Part shown: positions 58,476 through 64,000 of the stretch, in pieces
Layout: each line of letters opens with the position of its first letter
How positions within the stretch are numbered: the first letter of the stretch is position 1
Origin: Persicaria tinctoria
Taxonomy: Eukaryota > Streptophyta > Magnoliopsida > Caryophyllales > Polygonaceae
Direction: 5' to 3'
NCBI GenBank assembly: GCA_037127255.1
Contig: JBANSL010000004.1
Span: forward strand, 25,365,967-25,429,966
DNA length: 64,000 bases
The notes under the pieces: generated by a model
Database searches by the model: none
Told to the model about the DNA's origin: nothing
What the model saw: only the letters and a program-made list of their open reading frames with translations
Position numbers and translations under genes: made by a program

Positions 58476-59239
58476 ACCTTTACTCGTCCCGAGTAAGCAT
58501 AGAAGTTAAGCCTACTCTCACCATAAATCTCAAAGGTTCACAGACAGCACAAGGAAAATGAACACTAAGTACTAGTAGTTTTCACCATCTCAACAATCAG
58601 CACAAAAGACAATCAAAATAGGAAATGAGACTTACAATTTTATCTCAACCATCTACACCTTATAGCTCCCAGTGGCCTACCCGAAAACCTCTTTATCACT
58701 CCACTTCTTATGTCGCCTTCGCCAAGAGATCAATCCTAAACACTCAAAGTAAACGCTCATCTTGCCAAGGCGCCCTTTCGGGTTTTCACCAAGCCACTCA
58801 TTTTTTTTTCAAAGATGGTGCTCACAAAAACATTCTCACTTCCCTCAACTCTCATATTGCCAAAGCCTAAGGCTCGCCAGACTACCTGCTTTTTGCCTGA
58901 GTCGCCCTTTCGGGTTTTCAACTCATCCCAGGATTTTGATTGCTTCTTTTTTTTTTTCTTTTCTTTTTTCTGTTTTTTTTTTTTTTTAGAATACTCAAGT
59001 GCAGAAATTGTACAAAAATAATGCTGAAATAAAATATGTACATGATGTGTGAATCCTTTCCCTCCCCCATACTTGAATGAAGCATTGTCCTCAATGTGAA
59101 AGAAGACAGAAATTAGTAGGGAGAAAGGAAACAGAAGGACTCACTAAGGGGGTGGATAGTGGCGAGAGTAGTCCTCTCGCATGCGGCGCAGCTCTTCCCG
59201 CATCTCTCTGAACTCGCCAAAGCCCTCCAAGATGTCGGC
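58476..59239 (-). other. Noncoding region between env-like ORF and PPT of element V
   Basis: Contains a repeated CGCCCTTTCGGGTTTTCA block (58770-58787 and 58903-58920) and a T-rich run (58946-58988; purine-rich on the element's sense strand). No coding potential. Confidence 0.6.
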
Positions 59240-60481
59240 CTACTGGTGGAGAATCTGGTCCGTCACTGTCGTCAAACTCCCCACGTCTTGCCGCAGAAGG
59301 CCAATCTGATCAGCCAGGTAGCCCCACTGGTGAGGCTGCTGATAGGCATCCTGAAAAGCTTGTTGGGGCCAGGGAGCCCACTGATGTGTCTCCTGCTGTC
59401 TCTGATATGTCGGTTGAGAATCCCAACCGTGAGACGAGGTCTGATAGGCAGACATCTCCTGATGTGGGTTCTGTGTGAAACCCTGTGTATCTGTCTGAAC
59501 AAAAGCCTGCTGAGCCATAGGCGCATCCTCCATCGTGGCAGCTCCAGCTGTGCCACTACTGCTACCCACCTCCATGCGACGCCTTCTGCCCAGAACTGAC
59601 ATCGGAAAGTAATACGCCTCAATGTACCAATCAGCCCAAGACTCCGACCAAGGCAGGGGCTTAGGGAGCCTGAACTGATGCTCCTTCTTCTTGCCCGTGC
59701 ACCAAATGGCTCCCCCATCCGGTGCAGTATCCAGCATCAAACATCTCCGTAGATACTCTTCTGTATAGGTCCTTGCAATGACCTGCTCCTCCAGCTCCTC
59801 CAACCCATTTTGCCCAACGCAAGCAGCAATGGCCACTCGAGTAATAAGTCCGCTCTGGACCATTTCTGGTCCAGCGACACTACGATCCTTTCTGATCCTG
59901 TCGAGGCCATCGAAAAAGAGCCTAACCCAGTCAAGCGTATAATCTGCAGTAGGTACAGCGCTGTAGGCAAACCTTAGGTGCATCATGGAAAGCTTTGTAT
60001 CCGTAATCAGCCCAAAATATGTCCCAGAAACGATCTTGCACAACATACGGAAGACAGGATGAGTAATCCTGCTGTTGTACTCGTTACTGGTCAAGAAGTC
60101 CTCTCCAGACACCGCTCTAAAGAATGCAACAAGGTCTAGGTCGGACGCGGCTGTCACCCATCCATCAGTTGGGGCTTTAGTGACCACCAAAGCCTTTCGC
60201 AACCTTGATGCAGAAGCCATGTATGTAGTGCCATTGTATCTGAAAGCAACCCCTCTAATACTGTTATCTCTAAGGTATAGCTGGTATGTCGCAAGGAACT
60301 GCTTGCACAGTTCCGGGTATCCTACCGATCCCAAGTCCAGAAAGTCACCAATACCAGCATGAGCTAGACATTTCTGTATACACTCTAGCATCTGAAGTTT
60401 CTGAAGTGTCGGTCTATGCAAGTATTTGGTAGAACTGACACATCTAACCTTATTGTAAATAGCCAATTCCTCATCAGACAT
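59240..60481 (-). CDS. Env-like / Athila ORF1-type protein of element V
   Basis: An uninterrupted 413-codon ORF starting MSDEELAIYNKVRCVSSTKY. The globular part (GDFLDLGSVGYPELCKQFLA, GVAFRYNGTTYMASASRLRK, HPVFRMLCKIVSG, AIAACVGQNGLEEL) resembles the ORF between pol and the 3' LTR of Athila-type elements, whose function is unknown. Residues from about 300 are Gln/Thr/Trp-rich and low complexity, ending in a likely short helix (LADQIGLLRQDVGSL). The frame stays open upstream of the Met (SSSEEEASRSDNG), so the true start may be earlier. I see no clear transmembrane segment. Its openness in a deleted element is notable. The family assignment is recalled. Confidence 0.7.
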   Translation of the reverse strand: MSDEELAIYNKVRCVSSTKYLHRPTLQKLQMLECIQKCLAHAGIGDFLDLGSVGYPELCKQFLATYQLYLRDNSIRGVAFRYNGTTYMASASRLRKALVVTKAPTDGWVTAASDLDLVAFFRAVSGEDFLTSNEYNSRITHPVFRMLCKIVSGTYFGLITDTKLSMMHLRFAYSAVPTADYTLDWVRLFFDGLDRIRKDRSVAGPEMVQSGLITRVAIAACVGQNGLEELEEQVIARTYTEEYLRRCLMLDTAPDGGAIWCTGKKKEHQFRLPKPLPWSESWADWYIEAYYFPMSVLGRRRRMEVGSSSGTAGAATMEDAPMAQQAFVQTDTQGFTQNPHQEMSAYQTSSHGWDSQPTYQRQQETHQWAPWPQQAFQDAYQQPHQWGYLADQIGLLRQDVGSLTTVTDQILHQ

Positions 60482-61179
60482 ATCTAACCCATTATCAGAT
60501 CGACTTGCCTCTTCCTCCGATGAACTTATACTCGATATATAATACGATTAAATCGGAATCGAAATAAGGGCAGCGGAAAGAACTCACGAAGAACAGCGGA
60601 GTCTCGGCGCAGGGGCAGACGCGACCAAGTTGGAGGTGGCGCGGGCGCGTCGAATGGCAGCGCGGCCGCGACGGGTATGTCAGCCTCCTGGTGGGTTTCT
60701 CTGACAGGCGCGGGCGCGTTAGGGGTGGCGCGGCCGCGTCGGCGACTTCTGCTGATCTGAAAATCGTCGAAACCGGCTCGTTGATGTGGGGCCCGCCGAG
60801 GTTCCTCCGGTGCCGGTTTGTAGGCGTCCTGGTGGGGCTCGCCGGTGGCTGAGTGGTCCAGGTGGGGGTGGGGTGGTCCAGGTGGGGGGGAAGTGTGGGT
60901 GGGTGTGAGAGAGATTGAGAGGGATGTGTGGTATGAGGTGAGAGAGTGTGGGGGTGTAGAGTTTTGGTGATGATGATGGAGGAGCTGATGGGCTTGAGGT
61001 TTTGATGGGCTTGAAGCTGGCGGGCTGGCCCGAAGTGGGTTTTCCAGCCCGTGGCCGGACTTAATTTTTTTTTTTTTGATTTTTTTTTTTTTTTTTACGA
61101 AATTTAACACTGCGGGTGCAGTGGATCCGAAATGCGGGTGCAATTCGTCACCAGAAACTCCGTCTTTATTACCTACAAG
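60482..61179 (-). other. Spacer between gag-protease and env-like ORF of element V
   Basis: Holds V words at 60636-60735 (GGCGCGGGCGCGTCG, AGCGCGGCCGCGACG and two more) and poly-T runs (61063-61097). One open frame across it (60526-61143) is Pro/His/Lys-rich and runs through the homopolymer, so it is unlikely to be a protein. Confidence 0.55.
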
Positions 61180-64000
61180 TTAGAATAAAATCGAGTTAAA
61201 GGACAGAATGCAATACCTTGGGTTGCCTCCCAAGCAGCGCCTTTGTTTCGTGTCGCTGGCTCGACTAACTGGCCCTTGATTGGCCCAGGGGTCACCAACA
61301 CCAGTCATCTCATTGACAACTGCGGGAACCCTTGAAAGGTGTAACTTTCTGTCCAAGCTGTCATCCCAAACATAGTGGTTCGCTTCTCTTCGAATCTTCT
61401 CTGTTTGAGCATTGGTATGATCCAGAGGAAATTCCCCACAAACTAAGTAGTTTACAATGTCCCGGTACCAAGGGCTTACAGAGTGAAGTCCCAGAACGGA
61501 CTGAGATGGGCTGAGGGGCAATGGCGTGGGCGCGTCAGGGGTCGACGCGGGCGCGTCGGTGGTCAGCGCGGGCGCGCCATTGAGCAGCGCGGGCGCGTCA
61601 TAGGTCAGCGCGGGCGCGTCATCTGTTGACGTGGGCACGCCAGACTCCGGCTTGCTCTCCTCATTCACCAATCTGCTTAAGTGGTCAGCCACCAAATTCT
61701 CCGCTCCTTTCTTGTCCTTAATCTCCACATCAAGAGTGCAAAGATGACTAGGGCGTTGTTTGAGTTCAATTTCAGGTGCCTGCACAACAGATGGAACAAG
61801 CACTTCGCTTGGAGTCAGTAGATTGGGGCCAATGCCCAAAAGAGTAGGGGACTTACCTTCTACATCCATCTGGGCTACTAATTCCTGCATGTTAGATGTA
61901 ATTGAAAAATCTGTATAGGACTCATCAATAGCATTCCCAATAATTGACTGCAACTCATCTTCCCTAGACATATCACATATATCTTGAGCTAATGGTTCAA
62001 TCACATCAATAGAGCACAGAGAATGGTCATCAACAGGATGTTTCATAGCCTTGTATAAATCGAATTCAACCTTTTTTCCATCAAATTCCATTGTTAGTGT
62101 CTCAGAGACACAATCAATTTTTGTCCTAGCTGTTTTAATAAAAGGTCTACCTAACAGAATAGGCGCATCATGCTTATCATGTTCCATATCCAGGACAAAG
62201 AAATCTGCAGGAAAAATCAGTTTATCGACCATAACCAAAACGTCTTCTACTACTCCTTTAGGGTATTTATGAGATCTGTCAGCTAGTTGCACAATTACTC
62301 CAGTTTCATGCAAAGGTCCTAAATCTAGCGATTTGTACAGTGAGTAGGGAGGCACATTTATGGAAGCACCCAAATCAAGCATAGCTCTATCGAATTTTAC
62401 ATTTCCAATGACACAAGGGATAGTAACCATACTTGGATCAGAGCACTTTTTCGGCATTCTCCTCTGAAACACAACGGAGACTTGCTCACTTACTTTCACT
62501 TTCTTTTTTCCTTTCAGCTTCTGATTTCTCCTCACCGTGCAAAGCTCCTTCAAGAACTTGGCGTACTTGGGCACAGTTTTTAACATTTTCAGCAGAGGAA
62601 TGTTCACCTGACACTTGCTAAATGTCTCGAAAAGCTCTGAATCATCGATTATCCTCCTCTCTTTGAGAGCCTCAGGAAACGGAGGTTTTGGTTTCTCCGA
62701 CCCGAGAGGGGGAAAATTCGGTCGGACATATGTATCAACATAGGGTTCGGTTTCAGCCGAAATCGGACTCGACGTGGGCGCGCCAGAACTCAGCGCGGGC
62801 GCGTCAGGGGTTAGCGCGGGCGCGTCGGACTGTGGCGCGGGCGCGCCAGTGTTGGGTGTGGCCACGTCGGAGACCTGCGTGATTTTCTCCTCTCCTTCCT
62901 GACTTTTCAGCTCTTTTCCATTCCGAAGAGTTATAGCACTGACGTTTTCCCTTGGATTGACCACCGTTTGAGATGGTAGACCCACTGACGTCTTCGCCTC
63001 TATTCTCGTGATTGCTTCAGCCATTTGCCCCATTTGTTTCTGTATATCTTTTATGCTCGATTCAGTTGCCTGAACATGCGCAGTGAAGTGCTGTGTCAGA
63101 GTATTGAGCATGGACTCAGTAGAGGGAGCGTTACCCTGCTGCCTCTGATGGTAGGGAGGTGGCTGTTGCTGATGTGGTTGGTTTGGTGGATCCCTCCGTC
63201 TGAAATTTGGGTGATCCCGCCAACCTGGGTTGTAGGAGTTTGAGTAGGGGTCATGTCTGGGTCTCTGAGGTCCATTTCCACCTATAGCACTCACTTCAGC
63301 GGTGTCTTCCTGGAGTGTAGGACACGCATCAGTTGGGTGGAAGTTATCTCCGCAGATTTCACAAGCCTTGAGTTGTTGAGGAGTCCCTTGCAGAGTGAGC
63401 CTCCTAACCATATCTTTCAATTCAGCAATATCCTTGGCTTGGTTAGAGTCTACCAAGTTGACCCCTCTCTTTATGGTGGACTTCCCAAAATTTCTAGTCC
63501 CCTCAGCCATTTCCTGAATCTTCTCCATAGCTCCCTCTGGCGTGGCATTCAGAATATTTCCTCCGCAGGCGGCATCAAATATCCTTCTATCAGATTCCAG
63601 CAATCCCCCATAGATGTATAAGACTAGGTCCTTCGTGTTGTAGCCATGGAAAGGGCAATTAGCACAAAGCTTCTTGAACCTTTCATTGTAATCATATAGG
63701 GTTTCATCATCTTCCTGCTCTATATTGCTGATTGCCTTTTTCAAGGTGTTCTCCTTCTTAGTAGGGAAGAATTTCTCCAGGAAGGCCTTGTGGAGCTTAG
63801 GCCAAGTATCGATGCTCCCTGTAGGAAGGCTGTAGTACCAGTCATCCGCAGCATCGACCAGCGTGAACCCAAAAGCTCTCATCTTTATCTGTGCTTCGGT
63901 TATATTGGCTGGTTTCATGCTCATGCACACATTATGAAACTTCCCCATGTGCTTGATGGGGTCTTCTCCAGCCAATCCATGGAATTTGGGCAGTTGATGA
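61180..64000 (-). CDS. Gag-protease polyprotein of element V with fused pol remnants (partial)
   Basis: Open for more than 930 codons and continuing past the window edge. Gag: WPKLHKAFLEKFFPTKKEN, DETLYDYNERFKKLC, FDAACGGNILNATPE. Zinc knuckle C-E-I-C...H...C at about 63335-63380. Aspartic protease: AMLDLGASINVPPYSLYKSL, QLADRSHKYPKGVVEDVLVM, ILLGRPFIKTA. After KQRPSHLCTLD, the usual start of RT, the frame jumps to [20 protein letters not shown] (end of RNase H). After YVWDDSLDRKL it leaves the integrase early. Both deletions keep frame. Two arrays of a seven-residue repeat (DAPALTP-like; 62771-62869, 61523-61642) encode the V word. Likely product: Gag-protease without RT. Confidence 0.85.
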   Translation of the reverse strand, partial: HQLPKFHGLAGEDPIKHMGKFHNVCMSMKPANITEAQIKMRAFGFTLVDAADDWYYSLPTGSIDTWPKLHKAFLEKFFPTKKENTLKKAISNIEQEDDETLYDYNERFKKLCANCPFHGYNTKDLVLYIYGGLLESDRRIFDAACGGNILNATPEGAMEKIQEMAEGTRNFGKSTIKRGVNLVDSNQAKDIAELKDMVRRLTLQGTPQQLKACEICGDNFHPTDACPTLQEDTAEVSAIGGNGPQRPRHDPYSNSYNPGWRDHPNFRRRDPPNQPHQQQPPPYHQRQQGNAPSTESMLNTLTQHFTAHVQATESSIKDIQKQMGQMAEAITRIEAKTSVGLPSQTVVNPRENVSAITLRNGKELKSQEGEEKITQVSDVATPNTGAPAPQSDAPALTPDAPALSSGAPTSSPISAETEPYVDTYVRPNFPPLGSEKPKPPFPEALKERRIIDDSELFETFSKCQVNIPLLKMLKTVPKYAKFLKELCTVRRNQKLKGKKKVKVSEQVSVVFQRRMPKKCSDPSMVTIPCVIGNVKFDRAMLDLGASINVPPYSLYKSLDLGPLHETGVIVQLADRSHKYPKGVVEDVLVMVDKLIFPADFFVLDMEHDKHDAPILLGRPFIKTARTKIDCVSETLTMEFDGKKVEFDLYKAMKHPVDDHSLCSIDVIEPLAQDICDMSREDELQSIIGNAIDESYTDFSITSNMQELVAQMDVEGKSPTLLGIGPNLLTPSEVLVPSVVQAPEIELKQRPSHLCTLDVEIKDKKGAENLVADHLSRLVNEESKPESGVPTSTDDAPALTYDAPALLNGAPALTTDAPASTPDAPTPLPLSPSQSVLGLHSVSPWYRDIVNYLVCGEFPLDHTNAQTEKIRREANHYVWDDSLDRKLHLSRVPAVVNEMTGVGDPWANQGPVSRASDTKQRRCLGGNPRYCILSFNSILF
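61523..61642. repeat. 21-bp coding array of the V word, C-terminal
   Basis: Words start exactly at 61523, 61544, 61565, 61586, 61607 and 61628, translated on the minus strand as DAPALTY / DAPALLN / GAPALTT / DAPASTP. Confidence 0.95.
62771..62869. repeat. 21-bp coding array of the V word, central
   Basis: Words start exactly at 62771, 62792, 62813, 62834 and 62855, between zinc knuckle and protease, translated as GAPAPQS / DAPALTP / DAPALSS / GAPTSSP. Confidence 0.95.

Larger units (their letters stand above)
57230..64000 (-). mobile_element. Non-autonomous Athila-like retrotransposon V (partial, nested in W)
   Basis: Minus-strand element: gag-protease ORF (from beyond the window to 61180), noncoding spacer, env-like ORF (59240-60481), noncoding, PPT, 3' LTR (57230-58458). 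RT, RNase H and most of the integrase are deleted, yet both ORFs are open. This suggests a family mobilised in trans by an autonomous relative (inference). The left flank CGTTA (57225-57229) is the expected TSD; its mate lies outside the window. Confidence 0.8.

Noticed and set aside
60526..61143. 205-codon open frame between the two V ORFs
   Set aside because: It runs through poly-T/poly-A tracts and Pro/His-rich low-complexity sequence containing the V words. Unlikely to be a protein, though a short leader of the env-like ORF cannot be excluded.

Overview
This is a plant nuclear (angiosperm, probably eudicot) repeat-rich region. It has spliceosomal intron borders, TATA-box LTR promoters, Copia and Ty3/gypsy retrotransposons with tRNA-Met-type primer sites, a hAT element and a CACTA end. 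I see no intact cellular gene, rRNA, tRNA or CRISPR. The only host-gene traces are a broken nuclear gene for a plastid transcription-complex protein (PTAC3-like, SAP domain) and a MATE-transporter exon fragment carried inside a hAT element.

Layout. 1-2045: truncated, stop-ridden Copia pol (+). 3340-19929: PTAC3-like pseudogene on the minus strand, cut twice by complete LTR elements. These are a Tnt1/Tork-like Copia (3439-8791, TSD AAGTC) in the last exon and a Sirevirus with an env-like ORF (9168-18683, TSD ATCAG) in an upstream exon. Removing each element plus one TSD copy restores the host reading frame. About 20822-21086 is a CACTA terminus.

20861-50823: a direct tandem duplication of about 15 kb (copy 1 20861-35845, copy 2 35846-50823). 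I noticed only about 16 substitutions and one 4-bp indel between the copies. The unit is a stack of nested elements. Family Y (Athila-like, minus) has a 1.7-kb LTR at 21182-27630, interrupted by a 1088-bp solo LTR and by a deleted gypsy element X, with a second, inverted LTR 24 bp away at 27655-29353. Y's internal remnants (protease, integrase C-terminus) are split by a solo LTR (Z). The LTR of family W follows, with a 1031-bp non-autonomous hAT inside it that carries the MATE fragment.

50671-57229: W continues beyond the duplication: 3' noncoding region, env-like remnant, integrase, RNase H and RT on the minus strand, with a near-perfect 95-bp palindrome and a foreign insertion. 57230-64000: element V, nested in W's RT. 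It is a non-autonomous Athila-like element whose 3' LTR, long env-like ORF and more than 930-codon gag-protease ORF remain open although RT, RNase H and most of the integrase are deleted.

The most interesting signal is that the three related families Y, W and V each carry their own short, CpG-containing palindrome-like word, repeated many times. The words are TCGATATCGA in Y, CGCGGCCGCG in W and GCGCGGGCGCGCC in V. They recur in the LTR, in noncoding internal DNA and, for V and Y, inside open reading frames, partly as strict 19- or 21-bp arrays. All functional readings are inference from sequence alone.
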